A stretch of DNA of 64,000 nt from Leucaena leucocephala (GCA_037074615.1 CM073550.1:11612001-11676000), one strand, 5' to 3'. Shown: positions 36,273 to 49,192, counted from the first letter of the stretch. Made by a program: numbers and translations. The notes: a model not told the origin generated them from the letters alone.

Positions 36273-36679
36273 CGACCTCCGTCCTGCTCATCTTCCCGAC
36301 ACAAGAAAACAAAGGTTCCCAGCCATTAATAGAACCCAATCTCTCATTTGTTAAGCTGGATTTGTTCTCACCGCTTTCACAACCCTGTGCTTCTCCTTAT
36401 TCCACATATTTCTATGCCCCTTCAATTTTATAATTAATTCAAAGTCAAATTCTTCCAGAGGCGAACTCCACGAATAGATCTTATGTTTGAACGGTGCGTC
36501 TCGAGGATGTTTCTAGGTTCCTTCCCGTTCAATACATTTTAATAACAGATCTAGTTGACTTATAAGTTTTCCAAAGCGTTGATGATGTGGTCAGATTGAG
36601 CTTGGGTTCTGTTAATAGCGGAGAAGTTTTGTTTTCTGTGGAAGATGAGAATGTCGCACTACAAAAAAATAGAGTTTTG

Positions 36680-38110
36680 ACAATGACTTTTTAGCGGTGT
36701 CAAAAGCAGTCACCACTGAAAGTAGATTTTCAACGGTGACTTTCTTTGTTATTGATGAAAGTCCTGAGTTTTTACGACTACAATAATATCGGCGCTGAAA
36801 GTAAGACTTTCAGCAGTGACTTTGTTTTGTCGCCGCTGAAAGGTAGACTTTATACAGCGATAATCAAGGTCAATAACTAAAAACTTTTGGTGACACTTTT
36901 CTGCGATGACACTAATTGTCGCCGCAGAAGGTCAATATTTTGTGTCATAGTATCTGTAGTGACACATGTTATGGCAGAAATTCTATAGTTTCTGTAGCGA
37001 CAATTTTTTGTCGCTGTAGAAGGTATGATTCAGCGATGAATTTTTTCTGTCATCGCTAAAAGTTTTCATACAATTTTTTCTAATTTGGAGGGATTTTAAG
37101 TAACTATCTAATATATAGAATTAAATTATTGAATAATATTATTTTTAAATAATAAATAAATGAATTTAACATGTTATTGTAATAATGAGGGATTATACAG
37201 ATAATAATGTTGTGTTTGTGAAAGAAGGAGATGAAGCAAGGGTATGTATATGAGAGAGATATTATAAATATATATTAATTACCGTGAGAGTTATTATGTG
37301 TGTGTTAGAGACAATATAGGGGAGGAGATAGGGAGAGGGAGATGTGTCTCAGAGAGAGAGATAAGGAGAAAGAAGGGACGTAAAATACATACATACATTC
37401 TCATGTAACATCTAACTTTTATAAAAAGAATTTATAAGGTATTATTGAGTTTAAAAGTATTTTTCTAAAATTAAAATGTATCAAAAGTGAACTTTTAGAG
37501 AAAGAATAAATGAACGAATAATAATTAAAAATATTTTGGGGTTAAGAAAAATTAAGAAAAAAAATCATAAAATGGGTATTTTGGGGGTTTAGAAAATTAT
37601 GAAAGAATTTATTTCCCCAAAAGAGATTCAAATGATTTAATAGCTATTTTTTCAAGAATTTAAAACCTATTTTGTTAGAAAATTCAAGAAAAATAGTTAG
37701 AGGTTATCATTTGCCTAGAAAATTTTATAAATATTTCCTAATGAGTTGAAGAAGCTACTGGAGGAAAAATATTATTATTTTATTAAGAGGATTATTTTCT
37801 AAAAATTATTTGGTAAAAATAAGATTTTTAGCAGCGACTTTGTTTTGTCATTGCAGAAGGTTAAAGCTAGAGTTTTGGTTATAACGTGTGAGCAACGGCA
37901 AAGTTAATCGCCGCTAAAAGTCTACTTTTAGTGGCAACTTTAAATTGTCACCACAGAAGGTCATAGTATCTGTAGTGACAATTTTTTGTCTTCATACAAG
38001 GTAGGATATGTTCATTTTCATAGCTAGCCCAAAAGCGGCAACTTTAAATTGTCGCCACAGAAGGTTATAGTATCTACAGTGACAATTTGTTTTCATCGTA
38101 GAAGGTAGGA
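36680..38110. repeat. left subterminal repeats of CACTA 2, split by an AT-rich block
   Basis: Clusters of AGCGGCGACTTT- and TGTCGCCGCAGAAGG-type words at 36680-37070 and again at 37820-38110 are separated by about 750 bp of AT-rich sequence without them. The words are more diverged than in CACTA 1. Confidence 0.7.
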
Positions 38111-39145
38111 TATGTTCATTTTCATAGCCCGCCCAAACACTTCCTCTTCAGTAGGTGAGAGTCGAGTGTGAGAGACAGAGTGAGAAAGCAAGAATGCGAG
38201 AGCAAGAGCGAGAGCGAAGAGTCTATAGAATAATCAGTGAGCCCTCTGATTTCACTGGTGATTATGGTTGCTTCTGCCAACAGTGCCGGGTACCAATTAT
38301 GAAGTTACAACTATGAGTCTCCGCCTCTCCTCCAACTGAGGGCAGAGTGAGAGAGATAACGGAGGTTGTCAATGGCGACGGAGAGGCCAGAACACGCTTG
38401 TAAAGGTGGTTTCTGACCAAGGTAAGCCTAATTTGTCTTCTTCCATTTCCGTTTACTGCAATTTTAGGGTCTTTCTGAAAACAAAAGTTTAGGGTTTTGC
38501 ATAAGAGGTTTTGAATCTTTTGTTGATGTATGTCATTCAATGTAATTGCAAGTTGATGTTTGGATTTTTGAAGTGCAATTGCAATTAAAATATCAAAATA
38601 ATCTCAACTTATTCTTCCAAAGTTCAAGCCCATCAATTTTATTCTCCTATAAACTCCCGTAATCAATTTACAACCTCTGTTTATTATTAAATTGACTTGA
38701 ATTCAACTAAATTAGTTCACTAGCCTAACAACAGGCTATATTACCATAAAATTGATAAGTGGCCATGTTTAGTGTCCAAGAAAGCTAAACTTGGAGAATT
38801 GTACTAAAAAAATTAGTGTTCTTATTATAGAGTTTCTGAACACTAAGGGGCCACTTCATCATATAAGGACCACATAAGCATTTTAGTAAGCCATGCCAAC
38901 AACTTAGTTATATTCACATCAGTTTAACACAAGGGTGGATTAAATTGATTTAGGGGAAATAATGAAACTCATATACTTACACCGTAGATGACCAAATTTA
39001 GAAGTACGTAACCATTCTTTAAGTATTAGTGTCACTAGTTCAATTGTTGGTTCTATTTTTGTTCCCTTTGTCCAAAGAAATAAGGAAAAGATCATACAAT
39101 TAACTATGGGGAAAGTGAAACAAAGATGAAGGCTATAGAAATAAA

Positions 39146-39932
39146 TCAATCAGAGAAATAAAGATAACAGTAGATTACCAGACTAATGGTCTCCTCTTCA
39201 CACTCACTACTGTCCAACTTAGTCCTATTATGAACTCCTGTATTCTTTGTAGTTGGCTCATTAGTATTGGCCCCCTTCATGAATCCAAAACCAACTTTCT
39301 GCAGTCCAAATGGCAATAGGGGTACCCTTCCCTTCATCTTCTTTTCCACCGACTCTTTCTCCAATATCGCGATCCTTAGCAACTTATTGACATCTCTATT
39401 CTCCTCTGTTAAATTGATTAGACTATTCTCTAGTTCTCTTTTCTCCTTCTTTTCTGAATCTTTATAATTTCCAATCCTTGTTTCCACCTCAGTTGCAAGC
39501 CTTGACACCATCCTCACCTCTTCCACTAATGCCCTTGACTCCTCTAAACCCTCATTTTCTTTACCAGAAGTTTCATAATTTTCTTCACCTACACCCTCTA
39601 ATACTCTAGATAAGCAATCCCTAGTTGAACTGAGAGATTCTAAACTCTCTACCACCAACGAATTTATGCCCTCCCTCTCACTCTCCAATTTCTGGACTAG
39701 CTCTTTGAAATCTTGAATTTCTTTCTTAAACCCCCCTCTCACTCTCCAATTTCTGAACAAGCTCTCTAAAATTTGCAGCATTAGTTTTGATGATCTCTGA
39801 AGCATACACATGGATTATCCTTATCTTTGGCTTCAACTTAGAGATCAAGTTTGAACTTGTTCCAATTCCTAGCTTAGATGATGATACTGGTGGGGGTGAT
39901 AAACTTGGATAACTTGTGCATGACTTTGTCAT
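39146..39932 (-). pseudogene. captured chimera: VQ-motif fragment joined to a coiled-coil gene fragment
   Basis: The first frame, from the ATG at 39932, holds KPKIRIIHVYASEIIKT then NFRELVQKLESERGV and a stop. The wording before FRELVQ matches plant VQ-motif proteins (FxxxVQxLTG), small nuclear regulators that bind WRKY factors, but LTG is replaced by LES. The second frame (39811-39146) is a Glu/Lys/Leu-rich coiled coil of about 190 residues ending with LQKVGFGFMKG and SECEEETISL, which recalls uncharacterised plant coiled-coil proteins. A donor-like CTG/GTAATC lies at 39179/39178. Both frames contain ELVQKLESER, and the 31-bp coding stretch (39673-39703 and 39735-39765) has only two mismatches. 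A one-base change in the G6 run at 39731-39736 separates the frames. Identity of the second gene is uncertain. Confidence 0.65.
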
Positions 39933-40319
39933 CTTTGATTCTTTTGTGATCTTGAAACTTAGAGAAATGTGCAGGCTAGTAGATGATTGATTCTATAATG
40001 GAATGACAACAATTTTGTTTTCTAAGAGAACAAGTTGAACACTTTCAACCTCTTTCATGAGCCTGGCTTTTGGAAACTAGGATTGAGTTTATATATATGG
40101 AATAAAATTTGGTTTTACCTACTCACCACCAACACATGTGGGTCGTATCACTGGTAGTATAATTCTACATATATATTGTTGAATTAAAGACCAAAATTAT
40201 CGACGACAGTTTATTGAAGTAAGAATTTTTTATTTAGATAATTGAACAATGTGTATTTTTGCAGGATATATCAGTATTAAAAAGAGGTTGAGGTGAAAAA
40301 AAGTTTTTCTGTGACATCT

Positions 40320-41870
40320 CATGACAACACAAATAGCCGAAGTACATGCTCTACACCTCGATAAAAACTTGTTAGTTCACCTCGATTACTACAACAACAA
40401 CTTGAGGAAATGCCTGCTAACTCTCCCCTACTCCCCATACTCAAAATAGTAGTACAGGTCAGTTTGCTTCAATTTTATAATAATTGATTTAAATCGCATG
40501 TAACATTTAATTGTTCTAATGCTTAGTACAATCAACAAGCGCATAGAAGTTTATAAGTCTATTAACGTGAATTTGAGGACCGCACAAGAAGCAAATATTC
40601 GAGTCAAATTTTTAGATTTCATGTCAAGAGTAATCGATCCAGAAGAAGAGACTTTTCTAATTATTCTGGTTTAACTCTTAGAACTACATTCTCTTTCAGG
40701 GATGTTGAGGTAATTGGAAGAATATTTTTAAAAAATGTAGTCAGGATATGATTTTGAAAATAAAGGTATTATTTATGTCAAATTTTTATACTTATCTTAT
40801 ATTTATATTATTATATAAAGTGTTTATATTTATTTGTTTCAAGACAAATTTGAACCTACTGATGCAATCATTGAAGAAAAATTTCATATAGCTATATCAA
40901 TTATTTTACAAAATATTTTTAGAAATTGGAAGACCAATCTACACTCTCACCATAAGAAATATGAGACTGATGATGATAGGTTGGTTGATCCTCCTAAAAC
41001 TATTAGTTTTTAAAATTGGAGTGATTATTAATATATTTTAAGACTGATATGTTTAAGGTATCTCACTATCTTTTTAACTAAATTATATTTTTTGTTTCAA
41101 TAATTAAATTCTTATTAGTTATCAAATTTTATTCTAGAACAAAAGTATAAGAAATATGATAAACTGAGAAAAACTAATGACTGAACATATTTGTGGTCCT
41201 CGATCATTTGTAAAGATTGACTATTCTATAGTAAGTTTAATCTATGACTACTATAATTTAACTTCTTAATCCTTTTTTATTTTAAAATATATTATTTATT
41301 TTTTTTGTATGTTATTCTTTTGTAGATAGATCTAACTACTAGACAACCTGCCCCTCTTGACCAGCTGTGGGAGATAATGCATACTAGGAAGATATTAGAT
41401 AAACACATAGTATAAACTGACTCACCCTCTAAATAGATTCATGTATGCATTATAGTTTTATATTTTATTTTGATTTAGTTTTATTTTTAATCTAATAGTT
41501 TCATATGTTTTTTATTGTAGAGTTATATGCATGAACTTTCTAAGCCATTAAGCCAAGATTTAGAGAGTGATGCTCGAATGACGTCAAAGCAAATATTGGC
41601 GACTGTTCTTGGCGAGAGGTCAGGGTTTGTAAGAGGGAAAGGTTATGGAGTAGAGCCTTCGAGGAAGAAAAATCGCCCTCCATCTAGTGATAGTTCAGTT
41701 GTGCAAAGTGTGCGTGCCCAATTGCAGGAAGAAGAGCGTGTGTAATTCAAGTAAAGACTAATAGAGAAAATTGAGCAAAGGATATAAGCTCAATTCACTG
41801 CCTTGATGTAGAGGGGGCAATCACATGCGCCTACTTCTTCTACTCCTAGTATTGGTTATTCCATAGAATG
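40320..41870 (+). pseudogene. TNPA-like relic in CACTA 2
   Basis: It is collinear with the TNPA-like gene of CACTA 1, on the opposite strand: blocks at 40530-40740 (RVKFLDFMSRVIDPE-like, with stops), 40850-41010, 41160-41230, 41330-41400 and 41520-41745 (ILATVLGERSGFVRGKGYG, then RAQLQEEERV and a stop). The coiled-coil end of CACTA 1 is deleted here. Stops and frameshifts in several blocks exclude function. Confidence 0.75.
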
Positions 41871-42069
41871 TTTATGTATAAACTAAACAACTTTATTTTC
41901 CTTTTAAATATGTTTAAGTAATTGAATTAATTTGATATTTTATAGGATGATCTGAATTATTCATAAATATAATTAAATTTTGGTTTATTTTTTTATTTTA
42001 TTTTTTTTTATTAAATTACATGTTTTCATATAAGAAAAATTAGAGAAGAATTTAAAAAATAATATCAAC

Positions 42070-42500
42070 TTTCAGCGGTGACAATTGTCGCCGCAGATTC
42101 CACTTTAGGTGGTGACAATTTATGTCATAGTTGATTCAACTTTCAGCGGAGACAATTTTGTCACTGCAAATTAAACTTTAGGAGGTGACCAATTCAGTGG
42201 CTGCTAATTCAATTTAGGTGGTGACTTTATCTATGGCAACTAATATCGCTTTATGCGGGGACTATTATCGTTGCCTTTGCCCTACCTTTGGTGGTGACAG
42301 TCGTTTCAACAAATCTTGTTGAACTTTGAGTTGCAGCTAATTATTGACATTCAACGTTGACTTTTAGTTGTCATCACCAATGTTTCTAAGCGATAGTCTC
42401 ATAGGCGATGACTTGACAGTGACAAAATATTGCTGCTAAAAGTATTTAGTGGCGACTTTGGTACTTTCAGCGACAATAATCGTCGCTGAAAGTCAATTTT
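42070..42500. repeat. right subterminal repeats of CACTA 2
   Basis: AGCGGTGACAATTGTCGCCGC-like and diverged words in both orientations, running to the terminal repeat. Confidence 0.75.
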
Positions 42501-42530
42501 TTTGTAATGGTGGATGTCCGATAGCTATTG

Positions 42531-42769
42531 GGTATGGATCGTTTTAATTTATATATATTATGTAGAATACCTATGGATCTGATTTAGTGGCTACATAGGA
42601 TGACTCAATGCTGACTCATGGATGATAAGGATGAAATTATAAATGATTGAAAAATTAAGGAATGAGTTACGAGCAAGTCAAAAGTTTAGAGATTGAGTTG
42701 TCTTGAGTCAAACTTCAATAATTGAGTTATAAGTGAGTCAAAATTTCAAGAACCAAAATATTAATTTTC
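42531..42769. repeat. right arm of the long inverted-repeat element
   Basis: An imperfect reverse complement of 36027-36272, ending TTAATTTTCC. Only about 20 bp separate it from the end of CACTA 2. Confidence 0.8.
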
Positions 42770-42950
42770 CCTTATATTTAACATGGATAAAATTAGGAAA
42801 GGGTCATTAATTACCTTATAAGTGATTTATATATAAGAATAATATTTTTTCTATAAGTGATTTATATATATGAACAAAGTGGGAATGTACTTCCTCTACC
42901 CTAAATATATACTCCTCCGTTTCTTTTTATAACTTTTCTGATAACTGTAT

Positions 42951-43760
42951 TGGAAAGGCAATGCTTCAGGCTCTTATATTGTCAAAGATGGTGTGACTCA
43001 GCTTTATAGGAATCAGAATAATGTTGCTACTGATAATTTCTGGAAGTTCTTATGAAGCGCTCAGTTACCTTTTAAACATTTGCTCTTCATTTGGAAATTA
43101 TTGTATAATGCTTTACCTTCTTGTGATATATTGAAAAAACATCATTTAAATACTTCTGGCACATGTCTGTTTGATTGTGATGCTGAGGAAACTCTCTATC
43201 TTTTCTATTTGTATCATGCCCTCTAGCCAGGCCCCTTTGGTTTGGATGCCTACTCTTCAGGATTCCATCTTTGAATTTTCACGAGTTTAAGGGTTGGTTG
43301 AAGCAAAATTACTTTAGCTCCACTCTGATGGTTTTCCTTCCATTGTGTGCGAATTATTTGCTTACTCAATATTATCTGGAGGAAACACAATAATGCCCTT
43401 AATCATGTTTATTATAATTTTCAATTGGCCATTACCCAGGAAATCTAGCAAATCTCAACATTCTCCGCATTGGCCTTCAATGGCTCCTTTAGTTAAAAAG
43501 GATCGGTGTTTACGTTCTTTATCTACTTCCTTGATCTCTCTTAATGATAAAGGTTGAGATATCGTCCTCTATAAATACAAAAGTTTGAACAAGCATTATT
43601 GTATGGGATCATCTGCAATAGGGGTACATCTAAAAAAGAATTCTTATGGAGAAATCAATCAAAAGTAGGACTCGTTTTTCTTGGCAAGTGTTTAAGATCC
43701 TCTTTATTTTAGATCCATAAGCCTGGTCTAATTGAAGTTGACTTCAAGTCGCCTCTCACA
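42951..43760 (+). pseudogene. LINE fragment (zf-RVT region), decayed
   Basis: Conceptual reading from 42951 gives WKGNASGSYIVKDGV, FWKFL, LPFKHLLFIWKLLYNALPS and DAEETLYLFYLYHAL, with interrupting stops. This is the zinc-binding reverse-transcriptase-associated region found at the 3' end of plant L1-type LINE ORF2. The part after 43300 is too broken to assign. It sits between 42906 (CTCCTCCGTTTCTTTTTATAA) and 44293 (the inverted match), so it may have landed in a Stowaway-like MITE. Confidence 0.6.
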
Positions 43761-44794
43761 ATCTATTGTGTTAAGAAACGTTTCATTTGCATTCATGCTT
43801 GATCCTTCTTCTTTAATTTGCTATCACTTGGTAGGAGATTTTGGCATTGCTTGATGTTTTTTCTTTCATGGGTGTTAAGACAATTACTTTGCCTTATTTT
43901 CTTAGAATTTTTAGATTTCATATGAGCGTTTTGACTATATGTAACTTGTAAAACTCATGTTTAATTAATATTATTTGTCTGAATAAAAACAAGTGTTGGG
44001 TATGATGACATATTTTCCATTTTGTAAGAAACGCTAAGAGGTTGTCTCAGTTTTTTTTTTTTGAATTCCCATTTTACCACCATTAAATTACTTATATCAC
44101 TCCCATCATTGTATTTAATTCCAACACATTCTCTCTCAACCACACATTCTCTCTCTTCTGCTTAAATGAGAGTATTGTTAGCAAAAAAGTTACATTTTTA
44201 CATCTTTAATGTTTTTAACTAATTTAAACCAATTTTTTTAATAACATAATTCAATTAATTGTATCTTATAAAAACGAAATGGATGGAGTATACTCTAAAG
44301 ATATTATAAGTAATTTGTAATTCATTCTCATATACCAAGTAATACGTTCAATATGTCTTATTAAATTGATAAGATTTTCCAAGTTTGCCCTTATTAAAGT
44401 TTTTTATCTCTACATTTACAAATAACCATTCTCACATCTTTCTTATATTTTGAACAATAATTAAATAGGGGTTAAATTGAAAAATAATAATTAATAATAC
44501 TATAAGTGACTTATAATTCAGATCAAATTTTTCTTCTACAAGTGACTTATAATAAGAACCATAGTGGTAAGAGTTAGTAGATATGTTTACTTTGATTCTA
44601 AATATAATACTTTAATTTATTTTATCTCTTAAATTTATAATTCTTTATTAAATTCTGTCTATTGATAGTACATATATATTAAGGGATTTTCCATACAAAT
44701 ATGATTAGAAGAGGTACTTTAGGAAAATTAACATAATTTTTTAACAAATAACTAACTTAACTAATTTTTGTAATCTCTTTAAATTAGTTATATA

Positions 44795-45072
44795 TACTCT
44801 TCTAGTCCTATTTATAAGGTAGAGAGGGAATTTTTTTTCTCCTATTTATAATCACATCATTAAATTTTCATATACATGTAAAATTTTACCATTCATTTAT
44901 TATTATTGTATTGACTTTATACTATTTGGGAAAAGTGTATATAAATTAAATAGGGGTAATATTAAAAAGTAGTTAAATTTTAAGACAAAGTTGATTAGAT
45001 TTAATATTTTTTTTTATTCTAATAAAACATAATATTGCAAGTGACTTATAAATAAGACTATAAAAGTAACTA
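44795..45072. mobile_element. Stowaway-like MITE
   Basis: TACTCTTCTAGTCCTATTTATAAGG at the left matches, inverted, CTTATAAATAAGACTATAAAAGTAA at the right. Low-copy decay makes the borders approximate. Confidence 0.5.
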
Positions 45073-45171
45073 CTATATTAAAAATTGGAGAAAGTATAAG
45101 GCACTTCTATATAACCAGTACTAGAACAATATTTTGTATAAATTTGATCAAGAATTGGTACTAGAACAATA

Positions 45172-45499
45172 CTCCCTCCCTTCTTTTTAATAAGCAACAA
45201 CAATCTAAATCATATAGATCAAAGTATTGGTTAAAATTAGTTAAAAATAATAAATATGTTATAAATGTAATTGTTTTTCCAATTATACCCTTATCTATGA
45301 GGATGATGGGTGTGAGAGAGAATGAATTGGAAAAGAGATGAGAGAAAATAAATGAGAAAAATATGAGAGAGAGACGTGTAATTCATTAGTGGTAGAGATG
45401 GAAAGATTGTATTTACTCTTTAGAAAAATTTAAATTGTTACTTATATATATGGTCATTCCTATAAAAGAGAATGTTACTTATAAAAAAGATCAAAGGAG
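45172..45499. mobile_element. Stowaway-like MITE, well preserved
   Basis: The left end CTCCCTCCCTTCTTTTTAAT and the right end, read inverted, CTCCTTTGATCTTTTTTATAA are terminal inverted repeats. TA dinucleotides flank both sides (45170-45171 and 45500-45501), the Stowaway target duplication. Length is 328 bp. Confidence 0.75.
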
Positions 45500-45501
45500 T
45501 A

Positions 45502-46356
45502 TTTTGTAGCGATATTATATAACCACGGCTAATAACGTTAACTAAAATAATATTTTTATATAGGGAAAATGGCCCGTTCTACAGCAAACCAAACTCATAA
45601 TAAATCATAAGAGAAATTATTTTTTAAACAGTCATTTTCGCCAAACAATAGTTCTTATTATATTATATTCTATGTGACGCATAAAATTCGAGATCTAATT
45701 TATTAATATTACCCACCTTTTTTGGGAAAGTCCTTTTTAATTCATTCAACCCTATATTTATGTTAAATAGCTTAACTATTATTGCTTCAATAGCCATGCA
45801 TGATATCCCATTGTGAGGTTTCTTTCTAAATTTATACTCAACGCAATTTCGTACCACGAGGAATTTTAAAAACGTACGTGCACATAGTCTAAAGACTAAC
45901 TTCGTACAAGACAAACGAAACACACACATAAAATACGCATAAGACGACAAGGACAAGCCCGTGGTTTTCCCACAAACCATATTGTAGCATATTTTCTGTT
46001 CCACATCAATATTCCACGATCCATGTGAACATATAATTATGGTATTTTTTTATTAAATTAAATGAGGTATTAACATAAGCCTTTCTCTGAATTTCTTGCA
46101 GTGATACATGAGTCAATCTTTAGTTAATTTGAAAATACTTAATGAGGATATCTATATATAAGAAATTCTCAATCATTTTTCTATGACAAAAAATATTTAG
46201 ATAAATTAAATCTTAGGAAATTGCTGTAGAGATTTGGTAGATGTCATGACATACCTCACACACTTATAAAGTTATCTATTAATTATTCATTAATAAAATC
46301 TTTAGGCTAAGAATGAAATATAAACCCATCTTTTTATGCAATGCTATCAAACTTAC
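45502..46356. other. AT-rich DNA, no gene recognised
   Basis: A 113-codon minus-strand frame (46004-45663) has no domain I recognise. It is probably chance, although it is the longest frame between the MITE and the retrotransposon. Confidence 0.45.
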
Positions 46357-49141
46357 TGTCACGTCCCTATTTCTGGACCGTGACCGGCACAGAATATGAA
46401 TACCTCATATTCTGAAAGCCTAGCATTTTAAGTAAAACCATTAATTTCTCCATAGCATTTTTTCAAAATCATACAAACATTTTCTAAGGTTCATGGAGAG
46501 CATTATCCTTTCCAAAATAATAAAAGTTCTTAATAAGCAATTACATCAAAAGTAGTCTTTATCAAACGAAGCTTCGGATCAACGGCAAGGCTCTTTACCG
46601 CTCAGCTGGAGAAATAGGGTCACCTGCACTATCTGAAGCCAAAAATCTACTCGTGAATAACGTCCCAAAAAAAAATGATTTATAAGAATGCGGAAAATAA
46701 ACAATGCATAATTATCTTAAAAATGTATTTTCTTAACACTTCATAATCTAATGCAAACCTTTTCATAAACATTTGTATTTCAGGGGAAATAACCGTATGA
46801 ACTAACTGTTTCACATAACTGATCCAAAACAATCTTTTCATAACCATGATCTTTCTGTAGGACTTCAACAGAACGAAAACTGACGTGGACACACAGTCCA
46901 CGAGGGTAACTAACCATTCTGGTGGCTCGAAGCCACAAACTGTCGCGAGCATAAATCCCACGAAATAATTCTGGTGGCTATGCCACAAACTGTCGCGAGA
47001 ATAAATCCCACGAAATAATTCTGGTGGCTATGCCACAAACTGTCGCGAGAATAAATCCCACGAAATAATTCTGGTGGCTATGCCACAAACTGTCGAGCTC
47101 GAATACCAAGGTGCACCAAGGACTAACAGTACTGCTGTTAGCAACCAGCGTTCTGTATTCCGTCCTAAAACGTTTTCATCATGCGTGGGGTTCTTTTCAC
47201 ATGTAAACATCTCAATCGTTTCAAATATCATAATCATTGATAAAGTCACTTTGAATTTCTGTTACCCCAGCATGAACATACAAAATCAAGTTACTGTAAA
47301 AACATATGCAATTCACAGAAAAATATTTCATGAATAACATCAGTTCACTGTCAAATCTTTTTCTAAAGCTTCTTTATCCATTTTCATGTATAACCGTAAT
47401 CTTTTGTAAATTAATCGAAAGAAAATCATTTCTAACGATTTAAACCACAATTTCATAACACTTGCTTTTCGAAATCTATATTTGAAATTCATCGTTTAAA
47501 ATAACAATGCATTTGAAAATGTAAATTTGTAGGGAACGTTATTCACTCACCTGCCGCGTTCCTAAATCGCTACTCTTCCCACCAAACACTTGCTGTAAAG
47601 CCACTACTCAATCCCCTGATAATTAGAAATAGTATTAATATTCTATTCCAAGCTCCAACAGGACTAAATCACCTTGAAACTACAGCCAAACATAAAGGCA
47701 AACACTTAATCATTTCTACACCTTGAACACACCCTTTTGCACAACTTTGCAACTTTTAAAATTTCTCTCCAAACTACTTAATTTTAATAATCCAACTCCA
47801 CTAACTTCCTATTTCATTTTTACATATGTATCTATGTGCATATGTATAACAGTAGCACTCCTAAATCATCGACATTCTTCTTTCATTTTAAATGCAACAA
47901 TACCCAATCTCCCCACAGCAGCAGATTTCAAAATTACCCTGACAATAATACATTCCCATACTTATATGCACATAGCATTTCCTGACTCAGCCCAATTCTG
48001 CAATAATACCCCAAAAACACATACACTACACACCCAGAAAACACACCGCAGCAGCGATCACAGTGCATACGCATATAAACTCATTTATTTCCTTCAACCA
48101 ATCTCACGGCCTCCATTCATTTTTGATTCACATCAGCAGCATAACAGTATGCACACGGCAACAACAATCAGGATAACCATGGATTATCTATATTACCACA
48201 GAAACCTTCCCAACAGAGCAAACACTACCAGAGATTGCCAAAACAGCAATCCACAACTCAAGCAATAACAGCCACGGTTGCAGAGAAAACAAGGAAAAAG
48301 GGTGAAACTTACCACCCTTACCGCAAATGGAATCCATAGCAACCATACCACGGAACAGAGCAGGAAAAATGACTGAGCCCAGCTTCTCAATTCCTTCTTT
48401 TCTTTCGTCAATAACAGCAAGCCTCCTGATACAGGGAATGGTGGTGACACTGAAGAAAACAGAGAGCTTAGCTGCTTAAGGTAGCTATCCAGGAACATGA
48501 GTAGGGAATACGGTTCAAGAAGCTTACCTGCATCGCCCACAGAACTGACCACCGCTGAGGAAAACAGAATTGAATTTCCAACGACTTGCTACAGTAGCAG
48601 AGGATTTGCTACAGTAGCTGAGAATGGCGATGGACGATGGCTACCCGACGACTATGATGACCAAGAGGGTGGTTTCTGCGGGAAGAAGCATTCACCGGCG
48701 TTAGACCCGAACTGACAAAGCTTGCGACACCCTTCCGCCTTCCACTCTAACTCTCACAGCAACCGCACCGGTGACAGAAAAGAAAGAGAGCGGGGTGGTT
48801 TGCTTCTTAAGGACAATGGCATTGACCTCCCTTGCCGTGCACTCTCATCCCGCGCCACACGCTGAACCCCTGTCACTCCTCACCTACGCCACGCTGCTTT
48901 CCTGCCATCTCTGCTCGCAAGGAGAGAAAAACAAATGGAGCAGAAGTCTGGGATTGGTGAAAGCGAGCGGAAGGGGGAAAAAAATTCACGGAAATGAAAT
49001 ACGCTTCTGCACCAGCTAGGACTCGAACACGGGCCAGATGTTTACCTTCCGCCAGTTCAACCATTCAACCAATGCTTCCCAATTGAGGCATTCTTAAATG
49101 AATATATATATATCAGCTAGTTAAAATTCCTGATTATAACA
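46357..49141 (-). repeat. 3' LTR of copy 2
   Basis: Borders TGTCACG..TAACA, 2785 bp. It carries three full 50-bp hairpin repeats (about 46928-47095), the palindrome pair at 48588 and 48608, and the tRNA-like module at about 49017-49078. The long frames in it (for example 47723-48268) also recur in the other LTR because the LTRs are identical there, not because they are coding. Confidence 0.95.
49017..49078 (-). other. tRNA-like module in the 3' LTR of copy 2
   Basis: On the minus strand, GGGAAGCATTGGTTGAATGG (A-box side) is followed about 40 bp later by GTGTTCGAGTCCTAG (B-box side). The second LTR has the same module at about 56769-56830. Confidence 0.55.
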
Positions 49142-49142
49142 T

Positions 49143-49153
49143 TCTTCCCCTCT
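49143..49153 (-). other. polypurine tract of copy 2
   Basis: AAGAGGGGAAG on the minus strand, just upstream of the 3' LTR start. Confidence 0.85.
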
Positions 49154-49192
49154 TAAGAAATTCGGTCCTCCGAATTTGAAAATATGCACACC

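Larger units (their letters stand above)
36657..42509. mobile_element. CACTA transposon 2, with captured chimeric gene fragment
   Basis: It starts CACTACAAAAAAATAG and ends, read inverted, CATTACAAAAAAATTG. Length is 5853 bp. Subterminal GGCGAC-type arrays lie at both ends. The flanking triplets (TCG and GTG) do not match, so the target duplication has decayed or one end was rearranged. No TNP2 is present, so it could move only with help from another element. Contents: repeats at 36680-38110, unassigned DNA to 39145, a minus-strand VQ/coiled-coil chimera, and a plus-strand TNPA-like relic. Confidence 0.82.

Noticed and set aside
45663..46004. 113-codon minus-strand frame as a gene
   Set aside because: No recognisable domain, AT-rich surroundings, and no splice or promoter context.
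47723..48268. 181-codon frame on the + strand, repeated at 55475-56020
   Set aside because: It lies antisense within an LTR, and its apparent conservation is only because the two LTRs are near-identical. It has no domain and is not open in the copy 1 LTR.
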